From Lientehia hominis (lineage in GTDB: Bacteria; Bacillota; Clostridia; Lachnospirales; Lachnospiraceae), in NCBI RefSeq assembly GCF_021044755.1, contig NZ_JAJNOR010000001.1, positions 496,001 to 560,000 of the forward strand: a stretch of DNA of 64,000 bases, read 5' to 3'. Shown here piece after piece: positions 42,996-51,102 of the stretch. Made by a program: the position numbers and the translations under genes. Numbering within the stretch: the stretch's first letter is position 1; every line of letters starts with the position of its first letter. The notes below the pieces were generated by a model. That model was not told where the DNA came from and did no database searches. It was given only the letters and a program-made list of their open reading frames with translations.

Positions 42996-43075
42996 CCCGT
43001 TTCTTTCCCTCTTATCTTTCTATGGCCTAATCCACATGTGATCTATGTCTTTCCTACGTTCTCCTACTGCTTCGT

Positions 43076-43320
43076 CTAACGAACAGATAGAATGGAACTC
43101 ACGATACCGCAAAGTATGCCTCCCACTGGAAACACCACCCAGCCGATATTCCATGCTTCCCAAACAAAGCCCCCTGCCAGAAACAGGATCTCCGCCGCCA
43201 TCATGATACTATTTCTTTATATCATACTTCTCCTTCTGCATCCCCGCAGCCACAAAGATCAGTACTCCTGCTACCACGAAAGCCACATGACGACAGCAGC
43301 CATGTAAGTTCCAGCAATTC
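43076..43320 (-). pseudogene. frameshifted remnant of a membrane-domain protein
   Basis: Two adjacent minus frames together spell the end of an integral membrane domain: first VAFVVAGVLIFVAAGMQKE with a stop soon after, then in the next frame AEILFLAGGFVWEAWNIGW followed by PVGGILCGIV. Such a pair of helices with a charged loop ends many clostridial regulators of the XRE type with a membrane tail. The stop and frameshift, plus no intact N-terminal part, indicate a decayed gene. Nothing else is seen between 42996 and 43398. Confidence 0.45.
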
Positions 43321-43398
43321 TTTGTTGCGTTTGATGGATTTTCATGTAAACTTTGGCGCGCATGACCGTTTCGCCAGCAAAAACAAACGTCCGGCAAA

Positions 43399-43941
43399 TC
43401 ACTCTGTACTATTTTCGGCCAGAATCCACTTATATTCCCGGCTTTCAAACCGGACCCCATCCATCGTTTCATAATACCCATCCCGCCAGTACCGGAATCC
43501 GGTTTTCTCCATCACTTTCCCTGAAGCGGGATTTTCCTTGGCATGCCGCCCAAAGAAACACGATTCTCCCAGATCATCCACCCCAAATTTCAGAATCCTT
43601 TGTGACGCTTCCGTTGTGATTCCCTGTCCCCAATATTTTTTCATGATATTATACCCCAGCTCAAACATACCGTAGTCCTTATTATAACAGATTCCGCCGG
43701 AGCCGATCAGTTCTCCCGTATCCTTCAGTACAAAGGCCCAGGTATAATTATCATCCTTTTCTATATTCTCTTCTTCTGCCCGAAGCCATTCTGCCGTCTC
43801 TTCTTCCGTTTTATGGAGACTATAGTTCATATACCGGTTGACTTCTCTGTCCCCGGTCCATCTTCTGAATATTTCTCCTGCATCTTCCTCTTTAAGTGTC
43901 CTTAAAATCATTCTTTCTGTTTCAAGTTCCGGAGTCTTCAT
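43399..43941 (-). CDS. GNAT acetyltransferase (RimJ/RimL type)
   Basis: A 180-residue GNAT enzyme. LETERMILRTLKEEDAGEIF is the opening of the RimJ/RimL branch, the acetyl-CoA loop is MKKYWGQGITTEA near residue 105, and ENPASGKVMEKTGFRY is the conserved C-terminal segment. It probably acetylates a protein N-terminus, amino acid or drug, and the acceptor is unknown. A terminator separates it from the hydrogenase gene. Confidence 0.9.
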   Translation of the reverse strand: MKTPELETERMILRTLKEEDAGEIFRRWTGDREVNRYMNYSLHKTEEETAEWLRAEEENIEKDDNYTWAFVLKDTGELIGSGGICYNKDYGMFELGYNIMKKYWGQGITTEASQRILKFGVDDLGESCFFGRHAKENPASGKVMEKTGFRYWRDGYYETMDGVRFESREYKWILAENSTE

Positions 43942-43972
43942 CCATTTTTCTCCCCTCTGAATTCTTTCCGCA

Positions 43973-44016
43973 CAAAAGCCAAAGACGCGCCATCTGCATC
44001 CGCTTCTTTGGCTTTT
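43973..44016 (-). terminator. hydrogenase gene terminator
   Basis: A 12-base perfect stem AAAAGCCAAAGA/TCTTTGGCTTTT with a 20-base loop and a T-run on the minus strand. Confidence 0.75.
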
Positions 44017-44055
44017 GACTGTTTCTCTTTCTATTCAATGCCGCAGACAGGAAAA

Positions 44056-45594
44056 CTATCGGGCTGGAGCCCTCAGGTCCCCTTCCTCTAATTCTGCCAG
44101 ATAACTTTTGTAATTGCTGTCCAGGGCGTTTCGGTATCCGGCCTTCTTCATACTGAGCATTACCTGTCCTTTGGATTTCGTAGGGCTCTGCATAATACCG
44201 GCGCCTCCTACGCATCCTCCAGGGCAGGCCATTCCTTCCAAAAGGTATCCGTCATAAACTCCTTTTCTCGCTTCCGTAAGAAGCTCCCGGCATGCGGCCA
44301 GTCCTTCCGCGTTGGCCACCTTCACTTCTCTGTTCGGCTTCATCTTCTTGATACAGTTCACCACGGCTTTCGCCACTCCGCCGCTCACGGCAAATCCCCG
44401 TCCGTCTGCGCTGGCAGCTGACAAATCCTCGCCGGCAGTCAGCTTGGAGAAATCAATATCCTTGGCTTTAAACATACCCATGACTTCTTCAAAGGTGAGC
44501 ACAAAATCAATATCGCTCCGGATTTCCGTCCTGCTGGCCTCCAGCTTTTTCGCTGAGCATGGTCCGATGAAGACCACTTTACATCCGGGATGCTCTCTCT
44601 TGATCAAACGGCCCGTCAGCACCATCGGGGTGAGCGCCATGGAAATATACGGAGCCAGATCAGGAAACAGCTTGTGGGCCATGGAATACCAGGCCGGGCA
44701 ACAGGAAGTAGCCATAAAAGGCTGCTTCTCCGGCACCTCCTCCAGAAAGTCCCTCGCTTCTTCAATGGTGCACAGATCCGCTCCTACCGCAACTTCTACC
44801 ACATCTGCAAATCCCAGCTCTTTAAACGCTTTCTTTATCTTATCCGCGGGCAGCTCTTTGCCGAACTGACCGACAAAGGCCGGAGCTACCGCCGCATATA
44901 CGGGAATCCCATTCTTTATGGCATGTATAGTCTGGAAGATCTGTCCCTTATCCGCAATGGCGCCGAAAGGACAGCTCACCAAACACATCCCGCAGGAAAC
45001 GCATTTGTCATAGTCTATGGCAGCCCGTCCAAGTTCATCGGATCCTATCGCATCTACACCGCAGGCCTTGGCGCAGGGCCGCTCCATTTTAATGATTGCT
45101 CCATACGGACAGGTATTGACGCATCTCCCACATTGGATACATTTTTCCTGATCGATCACCGAACGGCCCGCCACAATGGATATTGCATCCTTCGGGCAAA
45201 CCTCTTTACACGGATGGGCCAGACACCCCTGACAGGCATCCGATACACGCACTTCATTCTCCGGGCAGGAATGACAGGCGAATTTTATGATATTAATAAG
45301 CGGCGGGTCGTAATATTTTTCCGCGATCGCGCTTTCCTCGATGCCCCTGGACACTGGAGCATGCTCCGTCATATCCCTGAGCGGAAGGCCGATGGCCAAT
45401 CGGAGGCGTTCCTCTACGATTGCCCTTTCCAAAAATACACTCTCCCGATAAGTGGCCACTTCACCCGGTATGATTTTGTACGGGAGATTGATGATCCGTG
45501 AATAGTCTCCCCCTTCATACGCCATCCTGGCCACTTCTGTAAATATCTTCTGTCTGATCTCAACTACATTTGTGTAAACTCCCCGCATGCTCAT
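44056..45594 (-). CDS. [FeFe] hydrogenase, group B-like
   Basis: A 512-residue monomeric [FeFe] hydrogenase. The N-terminal part carries several Cys-rich [4Fe-4S] motifs (CHSCPENE, ACQGCLAHPC, CIQCGRCVNTCP, CVSCGMCLVSCP). The H-cluster ligands follow: TSCCPAW at residues 296-302, GPCSAKKLEA with Cys346, and MACPGGCVGGAG with Cys457 and Cys461. GPC in place of the MPC of classical enzymes points to the poorly understood group B. It interconverts protons and H2 using ferredoxin. No maturases (HydEFG) are nearby. The start at 45594 has AGGAGG nine bases upstream. Confidence 0.9.
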   Translation of the reverse strand: MSMRGVYTNVVEIRQKIFTEVARMAYEGGDYSRIINLPYKIIPGEVATYRESVFLERAIVEERLRLAIGLPLRDMTEHAPVSRGIEESAIAEKYYDPPLINIIKFACHSCPENEVRVSDACQGCLAHPCKEVCPKDAISIVAGRSVIDQEKCIQCGRCVNTCPYGAIIKMERPCAKACGVDAIGSDELGRAAIDYDKCVSCGMCLVSCPFGAIADKGQIFQTIHAIKNGIPVYAAVAPAFVGQFGKELPADKIKKAFKELGFADVVEVAVGADLCTIEEARDFLEEVPEKQPFMATSCCPAWYSMAHKLFPDLAPYISMALTPMVLTGRLIKREHPGCKVVFIGPCSAKKLEASRTEIRSDIDFVLTFEEVMGMFKAKDIDFSKLTAGEDLSAASADGRGFAVSGGVAKAVVNCIKKMKPNREVKVANAEGLAACRELLTEARKGVYDGYLLEGMACPGGCVGGAGIMQSPTKSKGQVMLSMKKAGYRNALDSNYKSYLAELEEGDLRAPAR

Positions 45595-45649
45595 GCTATA
45601 CTTCCTCCTGTTAAAGATTAGTCTTCCCCTCAACGAAATCATACAATCC

Positions 45650-45679
45650 ATTATACCAGCAAACAGCACTTTTTGTCAT
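45650..45679 (-). promoter_or_regulatory. hydrogenase gene promoter
   Basis: Minus strand ATGACA, 18-base spacer, consensus TATAAT with a TG dinucleotide nearby. Confidence 0.65.
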
Positions 45680-45767
45680 CTGGCTTTTTCATTCCCTTTG
45701 TAGCAGTATATAAGGGCACAATATGCCTGAGATGAATGAAAAGAAGCCTGCGGAGTATATCTTCTTC

Positions 45768-45796
45768 TTGTAAGTGAGATTTAATAGGTATATAAT
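45768..45796 (+). promoter_or_regulatory. promoter of the small two-gene island
   Basis: TTGTAA, 17-base spacer, consensus TATAAT, 38 bases before the DUF4177-like gene. Confidence 0.7.
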
Positions 45797-45833
45797 TCTT
45801 TTATGGTTCAGAATAAAAAAGGGAGAGAAGAAG

Positions 45834-46028
45834 ATGAAAGAATATAAGTATGTAAGTATATCCTATGAAATGAAAGAGGTTGTTATGGCTTCTATTTCAG
45901 AACATCGAAACGTGATCGATGAATATTCTGATCAAGGTTATAGTTATGTTGGCATGATACCAACAGAGCTTAGCGCAGCATCAGGGTGTATCAGAAAAAT
46001 CGATTTGATTTTCGAGAAAGCAGAATAA
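45834..46028 (+). CDS. DUF4177-like small protein
   Basis: A 64-residue cytoplasmic protein that opens MKEYKYVSISYEMKE and has the IDEYSDQGYSYVGMIP core typical of DUF4177 (a short beta-alpha protein of unknown function). The ATG at 45834 follows GGGAGAG, and the longer frame overlaps the promoter. It lies two bases before the next gene. Both are visibly AT-richer than their neighbours, which hints at separate origin. Confidence 0.7.
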   Translation: MKEYKYVSISYEMKEVVMASISEHRNVIDEYSDQGYSYVGMIPTELSAASGCIRKIDLIFEKAE

Positions 46029-46030
46029 TA

Positions 46031-46369
46031 ATGAATATATTCTTAACTATTTGTATCGGTTTGACGGAAGGCGTTCTGATAGGATATGTACTTGCAGCAA
46101 TCAAAGTAGCAGTGCGAAAAAATCATTATTCTGGGATGCAGCAGGAAAAAGCAAGGACTTTGATAAGTAAACTGGCCTATGTGATGAAATATGTTACTTC
46201 TATGTTACTTGTAATAGGATTTATTTGGTGCATATTTTTTTTAGTAATGGCTATAGTTGTTCCCAATAAAGCTGATTATGCGAATAATATGGCTGAATTA
46301 ATTGTCGCTGTTCTTACTGTAATTTCCATTATTTTTGCTTTTATAGAATTTGTAAAACGTGAAAAATAA
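46031..46369 (+). CDS. small integral membrane protein
   Basis: A 112-residue protein with three predicted membrane helices (about residues 3-23, 54-78 and 88-108) and a basic loop between the first two. No family is recognised. It starts two bases after the DUF4177-like gene, with only a weak ribosome site, so it is probably translationally coupled to it. It ends before a good terminator. The function is unknown. Confidence 0.65.
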   Translation: MNIFLTICIGLTEGVLIGYVLAAIKVAVRKNHYSGMQQEKARTLISKLAYVMKYVTSMLLVIGFIWCIFFLVMAIVVPNKADYANNMAELIVAVLTVISIIFAFIEFVKREK

Positions 46370-46402
46370 GGAATCTACTTGTAATTTAATAGTCTCAACT
46401 AC

Positions 46403-46434
46403 AAGCAGTTAGTCTACGGCCAACTGCTTTTTTC
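46403..46434 (+). terminator. terminator of the small island
   Basis: Eight-base stem AAGCAGTT/AACTGCTT with an 11-base loop and TTTTT. Confidence 0.8.
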
Positions 46435-46467
46435 ATATCTAAAAAGATGTTTTAATCTGAAAAATAT

Positions 46468-46495
46468 AAGGCGCATGGGTCACCCCACACGCCTT
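46468..46495 (-). terminator. terminator after the GGGtGRT gene
   Basis: An imperfect 12-base stem ending in AAGGCG/CGCCTT. The minus side is followed by ATATTTTTC. It lies 80 bases after the stop codon. Confidence 0.6.
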
Positions 46496-46574
46496 TAACC
46501 GGGTACTATTTAAGTGTTTTCCCGCCTGCTTCAATATATTTTGCTATACTGAAAGCCCTAAAAATAAATTCCCC

Positions 46575-47585
46575 TTAGAATTTCCCTTCCTTCGCCGCTT
46601 CCTCAATGGCAACGGCAACGGCAACGGTCATACCGACCATGGGATTATTTCCTGCGCCGATCAGACCCATCATCTCTACATGAGCGGGCACAGAAGAGGA
46701 ACCTGCAAACTGTGCGTCAGAGTGCATACGGCCCATGGTATCTGTCATGCCATAGGAAGCAGGACCCGCAGCCATATTGTCAGGATGCAGGGTACGGCCT
46801 GTCCCGCCGCCGGAAGCTACGGAGAAGTATTTCTTTCCCTTCTCTACACATTCCTTTTTGTATGTACCTGCTACAGGATGCTGGAATCTGGTGGGATTGG
46901 TGGAGTTTCCGGTGATAGACACGTCTACGCCCTCTTTCCACATGATAGCAACGCCTTCTGTCACATCATTTGCACCGTAGCAGTTTACTTTCGCTCTCAG
47001 GCCCTCGGAATAGGATTTTCTCCACAGCTCCTTTACTTCGCCTGTATAATAATCCATCTCGGTCTCCACATAAGTAAAGCCGTTGATTCTGGAAATGACC
47101 TGCGCTGCGTCCTTGCCAAGACCATTCAGGATGACACGCAGAGGGTTCTTACGAACCTTATTCGCTTTCTCCGCGATACCGATGGCACCTTCCGCCGCTG
47201 CAAAAGACTCATGTCCTGCCAGGAAGCAGAAGCACTCCGTATCCTCTTCCAGGAGCATCTTGCCCAGATTGCCATGGCCAAGCCCTACCTTACGCTGGTC
47301 TGCAACGGAGCCGGGGATACAGAAGGACTGAAGGCCCTCACCGATGGCCGCAGCCGCGTCAGCCGCTCTTCTGCAGCCTTTCTTGATAGCAATAGCGGCG
47401 CCCACGGTATATGCCCACTTTGCGTTCTCAAAGCAGATAGGCTGTATATTTTCTACCATTTTATATACATCTAAGCCGGCGGCCTTTGTCACCTCTGCAG
47501 CTTCTTCGATGGAATTGATTCCATATTCCTTTAATACAGCAAGAATCTGTTTTTCTCTTCTTTCATATGATTCAAATAAAGCCAT
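46575..47585 (-). CDS. GGGtGRT protein
   Basis: A 336-residue protein of the GGGtGRT family, named for the motif seen here as SVASGGGTGRTLHPD near residue 255. Other conserved blocks are GSVADQRKVGLGHGNLGKML and AGHESFAAAEGAIGIAEKA. The role of the family is unknown. It lies 34 bases downstream of an Fe-S scaffold-like gene in the same direction, a pairing conserved in anaerobes, so a role with iron-sulfur or a related cofactor is likely but not shown. Cys residues in CFCFLAGHES could bind metal. Confidence 0.9.
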   Translation of the reverse strand: MALFESYERREKQILAVLKEYGINSIEEAAEVTKAAGLDVYKMVENIQPICFENAKWAYTVGAAIAIKKGCRRAADAAAAIGEGLQSFCIPGSVADQRKVGLGHGNLGKMLLEEDTECFCFLAGHESFAAAEGAIGIAEKANKVRKNPLRVILNGLGKDAAQVISRINGFTYVETEMDYYTGEVKELWRKSYSEGLRAKVNCYGANDVTEGVAIMWKEGVDVSITGNSTNPTRFQHPVAGTYKKECVEKGKKYFSVASGGGTGRTLHPDNMAAGPASYGMTDTMGRMHSDAQFAGSSSVPAHVEMMGLIGAGNNPMVGMTVAVAVAIEEAAKEGKF

Positions 47586-47619
47586 TTTATATGATTCCTC
47601 CTAATTATAAGATTTAATA

Positions 47620-48312
47620 TTACTCTTCTCTGGGGTCGATGATCTTCACTGCATCCGCAACTCTGCCGTACTGGCCCTTTGCTTTTTCCCATGCAGTATT
47701 GGGGTCATCACCCTTTTTGATGAAGTCGGTCATTTTGCCAAGACTTACGAACTGATAACCGATGATCTGGTCATCCGCATCCAGGGCAATACCTGTAACA
47801 TAACCTTCTGCCATTTCCAGATAACGGGGGCCCTTTTTCAGAGTGCCGTACATCGTGCCCACCTGGGAACGGAGGCCCTTGCCCAGATCCTCTAAACCTG
47901 CACCTATGGGCAGACCATCTTCGGAAAACGCACTCTGGCTTCTTCCATATACGATCTGGAGGAATAATTCTCTCATAGCAGTATTGATGGCGTCACACAC
48001 CAAATCCGTATTCAGTGCTTCCAGAACGGTCCTGCCGGGCAGGATTTCAGAAGCCATAGCGGCGGAATGAGTCATACCGGAACATCCAATGGTCTCTACC
48101 AGTGCTTCCTGGATGATTCCTTCTTTTACATTCAGGGTAAGCTTGCAGGCTCCCTGCTGAGGCGCACACCAGCCCACTCCATGGGTCAGACCGGAAATAT
48201 CAGAAACATCCTTTGCCTTTACCCATTTTGCCTCCTCGGGGATAGGGGCAGCGCCATGGGCAACGCCCTGCGCTACTGTACACATCTTCTCTACTTCATG
48301 TGAATAAATCAT
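47620..48312 (-). CDS. NifU/IscU-like iron-sulfur cluster assembly scaffold protein
   Basis: A 230-residue NifU_N-type scaffold. Conserved cysteines are in HGVGWCAPQQGACKL (near residue 50) and ETIGCSGMTHSAAMASEIL (near residue 75), followed by a long C-terminal part not found in short IscU. It partners with the GGGtGRT gene. The start at 48312 has AAAGGAG upstream. It is not the housekeeping SufU by context. Whether it carries a cluster for GGGtGRT or for other enzymes is open. Confidence 0.85.
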   Translation of the reverse strand: MIYSHEVEKMCTVAQGVAHGAAPIPEEAKWVKAKDVSDISGLTHGVGWCAPQQGACKLTLNVKEGIIQEALVETIGCSGMTHSAAMASEILPGRTVLEALNTDLVCDAINTAMRELFLQIVYGRSQSAFSEDGLPIGAGLEDLGKGLRSQVGTMYGTLKKGPRYLEMAEGYVTGIALDADDQIIGYQFVSLGKMTDFIKKGDDPNTAWEKAKGQYGRVADAVKIIDPREE

Positions 48313-48639
48313 GTTAAGACTCCTTTCAGAATATATGTATTCAACCGCTGGCATCCTTTCAGAGGTGGCGGAGATTACCTGGCTCCTGCCCAAGACACCA
48401 TACTCTGTTTCATTTTCTCACAAAACGTCGAATTAGTCCAGTTGTTTTTTCTCTAAAAAATGTATAAACTGAAAAGATTCCCTTTCCTGCCATAATCGAA
48501 TATGATAAAATATCAATAGGTGCACTTCCCATATCATCTTCCGGGGGCGGAAAGGGAACTGCATCTGTCTATGGGGCCGCCTGCCGTCCGTATTCTTCTG
48601 CCCGGCAGACGCAAGTTTGAATCAGATTGGAGAGGTAAT
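48313..48639. other. divergent regulatory region
   Basis: A 327-base spacer between the Fe-S scaffold gene and the PfkB-type kinase gene. No convincing gene lies in it. On the minus strand, before the scaffold gene, GC-rich complementary segments (GGCAGGAGCC, then GATGCC) could form a leader structure, but no known riboswitch class fits. A probable plus promoter (TTCCCT, 17 bases, TATGAT) lies near 48478-48506. Confidence 0.35.
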
Positions 48640-49575
48640 ATGATAGTTACGGTTACGATGAACCCGGCCATCGACAAGACCTTGGATGTGGAAAACTTCA
48701 CCGGGGGAACCATTCACCGCGTGACAAAGGTCATCCAGGATGCCGGAGGAAAAGGGATCAATGTATCAAAGACCATTCATGCCCTGGGAGGCGAAACGAT
48801 TGCCACTGGTTTCCTGGGAGGGAGTTCCGGGCGGATGATCGAGCATGCGCTGGATGAATTACATATCGAGCATCAGTTTGTATATATTGAAGGTGAGACC
48901 CGTACCAATGTAAAGGTCGTGGATACGACGAAAAAAGGGTTCGTCACAGAATTCAACGAACCCGGTCCTATGGTCACTCAAAGGGATATCCAGACTCTCA
49001 CGGAAACGCTGGAGCTCTATGCAGGACCTTCCACCATATTCGTTTTTTCCGGCAGTGTCCCCGCCAGTGTCGACAAAGATGTCTATGGTTTTTTGACGCG
49101 GAAGCTCCGGAAGCGCCAGTCCACAGTCTTCGTGGACGCTGCAGGGCAACTGCTGGAGGAAGCCATAAAGGCAAAGCCTTTTTTGATCAAGCCAAACGCT
49201 TATGAGATCACCCGGTACTTTAACCTGTCCGAAGACGTGTCCGAGGAAACATTGATCGACCTTGGCAAGGAGCTTCTGGCAAAGGGAGTCAATACCATCG
49301 TCATTTCCAGAGGGCAGGACGGCGCCATTTTCCTGGATCATCAAAGGGCCTTTAAAACCAACGGTATCCAGGTACAGGCCCACTCTACCGTAGGCTCCGG
49401 CGATGCGATGCTGGCCGCACTCGCCTATGGGCTGGACGCCGATATTCCATATGAAGACTGCGCGAGACTGGCCATCGCTACCTCAGCCGGCGCCTGTACC
49501 ACGCTCGGTACCAAGCCTCCGGCCAGGGAACTTGTGGATGAACTGGTCAAGGATGTCTTAATCTATCCACTGTGA
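48640..49575 (+). CDS. pfkB: 1-phosphofructokinase (PfkB family)
   Basis: A 311-residue PfkB-fold kinase. The start MIVTVTMNPAIDKTLDV is the classic opening of FruK/LacC/PfkB enzymes, AGGKGINVS is the first PfkB signature, and the catalytic Asp lies in STVGSGDAMLAAL near residue 250. It phosphorylates fructose 1-phosphate, or possibly fructose 6-phosphate or tagatose 6-phosphate. No PTS fructose genes are near, so the substrate is not certain. The start at 48640 follows GGAGAGG, and the longer frame has no support. Confidence 0.88.
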   Translation: MIVTVTMNPAIDKTLDVENFTGGTIHRVTKVIQDAGGKGINVSKTIHALGGETIATGFLGGSSGRMIEHALDELHIEHQFVYIEGETRTNVKVVDTTKKGFVTEFNEPGPMVTQRDIQTLTETLELYAGPSTIFVFSGSVPASVDKDVYGFLTRKLRKRQSTVFVDAAGQLLEEAIKAKPFLIKPNAYEITRYFNLSEDVSEETLIDLGKELLAKGVNTIVISRGQDGAIFLDHQRAFKTNGIQVQAHSTVGSGDAMLAALAYGLDADIPYEDCARLAIATSAGACTTLGTKPPARELVDELVKDVLIYPL

Positions 49576-49594
49576 CCATAAGGAGAAAGAAACC

Positions 49595-49783
49595 ATGAAG
49601 AAGAAATTTATCGCTGCCATGAAATATGTGAGTCCTGCAATTATCATAATCGTACTGGTGCCCCGTTTCTTCGGGATGAACCTTCCCGGCTGGTTGAATT
49701 TATCCCTTCTCTTTGCCGGAATGGTGCTGTGCATCATTGCCATTCTGCTGGAAAAAAAAGAGAACAAAAATACCAATACCTGA
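49595..49783 (+). CDS. small two-helix membrane protein
   Basis: A 62-residue protein with a basic N-terminus and two hydrophobic helices (about residues 12-27 and 35-52) joined by a short loop, ending in a Lys/Glu/Asn tail. It has a good ribosome site (AAGGAG) and follows the kinase gene by 19 bases, before a strong terminator, so it is almost certainly expressed. No family is recognised. Confidence 0.65.
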   Translation: MKKKFIAAMKYVSPAIIIIVLVPRFFGMNLPGWLNLSLLFAGMVLCIIAILLEKKENKNTNT

Positions 49784-49798
49784 AAGTTCAGCATGATA

Positions 49799-49831
49799 AA
49801 AGGCGTATCGTTTTCACAACGATACGCCTTT
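49799..49831 (+). terminator. terminator of the kinase/small-protein unit
   Basis: A 12-base perfect stem AAAGGCGTATCG/CGATACGCCTTT with a 9-base loop, followed by a T-rich stretch. Confidence 0.85.
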
Positions 49832-49919
49832 ATTGTTTTTGCCTTTGAATACCTTTCAAACAAACTTATTTCTATAACTACATGAGGCAGGAGGATTCCA
49901 GAAAGTGTTTTGTACAATA

Positions 49920-51077
49920 CTATTTCGTACCTTTTACCTTGGTATAAACAGCGTGAACCACAAACGGGATTCCCACTCCGATCAAGGTTGCATATCCCAG
50001 ATAAGAATATCCCACCTTCACCAGGGGCAGCAGTCCAAACTGGGCAATGCCGAATGCCAGAAGCGTGAAAATCAGAGAAGCTGCTGTACTCCTTGCCATA
50101 TGGCCCTTTTTTGCCTCTTCGGTGCTCTTTTTCCGCTCAACCGCATTGACGGTCCTTGTCACAATCCCGGCAATCATATTTACTCCTGTGGAGACCGCGC
50201 CGAGGATGATCAAAATAGAGATGACAGGCGTCAGGAATGACGCGCCTACTCCGTTCTGAACAAGCAGGAGCATGGGAACAGAAGCATCCTTAAGCCCGCT
50301 GTTAAAAGCGATCGCCGCCATGCCCACCACAGCTAACATCATGGTTATTGTATTTACAAGGAACATATAGACGGCAGATTTCGTCACCTGCTTTTCATCT
50401 GTCAGCGGCTCAGTATGCTGGTACATTAAACCGATGGATGCCAGTTGGAAAAGGAAATACACAATGGCTGTCCAAAGCGCGCCTCCAAAGCTTCCGCTTT
50501 CCTTGGAGCAGACCGGCAGGGCACCCTGGGCCATCTGTCCTACGGAATCTGTAATGGTTCCCCATTGTGCTACAATGTTGGGAATCAGGACCACCAGCAG
50601 CCCGATGATAATGATCACAGATAAGGTGGACGCGCATTTTCGCACGATCTCCGTACCATAGAGAGCAATCACGAAGATAAATGCGCCGATTATCAAGGTA
50701 CATGCCCAATAGGGAATGCCAGTCAGTGTATTCAGCGTGGAACCGCCCGTGGCAAAGGCAACGGCCGGAGCCAGACAGATCAGCATGAGATAGACGATCT
50801 CATACAAGTTGGAAAATATCACACGGTATTTTCCATAGAAGCTGTCGGAAAATCTGCGGTAATCATATGTTTTGTGACGGTATGCGTAGCGAAGGCCATA
50901 CCAGAAAAACAGCGCCAGTAAAAACTGGGCGATAAAGGGCATGAGAAACGCCCATATGCCATAGTTCATAAAATATTGATAAATCTGTGCGCCGGATGCA
51001 AATCCTCCTCCGAACTGGGTGGTAAATGCTACAAAGGCCACACCTATAGCCAGGGGCATTTTCTTTTTGTCTATCAT
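49920..51077 (-). CDS. YkvI-like membrane transporter (LeuT/APC-fold type)
   Basis: A 385-residue protein with ten or more helices. FVAFTTQFGGGFASGAQIYQ near the start is the unwound first helix of this fold, and the overall pattern fits YkvI-family proteins. The substrate is unknown. It is the last gene of the etf/dehydrogenase operon, where a lactate or 2-hydroxyacid permease would normally sit, so it may bring in the substrate of that enzyme. The gap to the dehydrogenase gene is 25 bases. Confidence 0.82.
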   Translation of the reverse strand: MIDKKKMPLAIGVAFVAFTTQFGGGFASGAQIYQYFMNYGIWAFLMPFIAQFLLALFFWYGLRYAYRHKTYDYRRFSDSFYGKYRVIFSNLYEIVYLMLICLAPAVAFATGGSTLNTLTGIPYWACTLIIGAFIFVIALYGTEIVRKCASTLSVIIIIGLLVVLIPNIVAQWGTITDSVGQMAQGALPVCSKESGSFGGALWTAIVYFLFQLASIGLMYQHTEPLTDEKQVTKSAVYMFLVNTITMMLAVVGMAAIAFNSGLKDASVPMLLLVQNGVGASFLTPVISILIILGAVSTGVNMIAGIVTRTVNAVERKKSTEEAKKGHMARSTAASLIFTLLAFGIAQFGLLPLVKVGYSYLGYATLIGVGIPFVVHAVYTKVKGTK

Positions 51078-51102
51078 CTCGTCTTCTCCTCTTTTCAGCT
51101 GA

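Noticed and set aside
44590..45501. 303-codon plus-strand frame opposite the hydrogenase
   Set aside because: The minus frame holds the H-cluster and ferredoxin motifs. The plus product shows none.
48313..48420. Known riboswitch (ZTP, THF, TPP, SAM, cobalamin) before the Fe-S scaffold gene
   Set aside because: Some GC-rich strings look suggestive, but none of the conserved cores of these classes is present in order.
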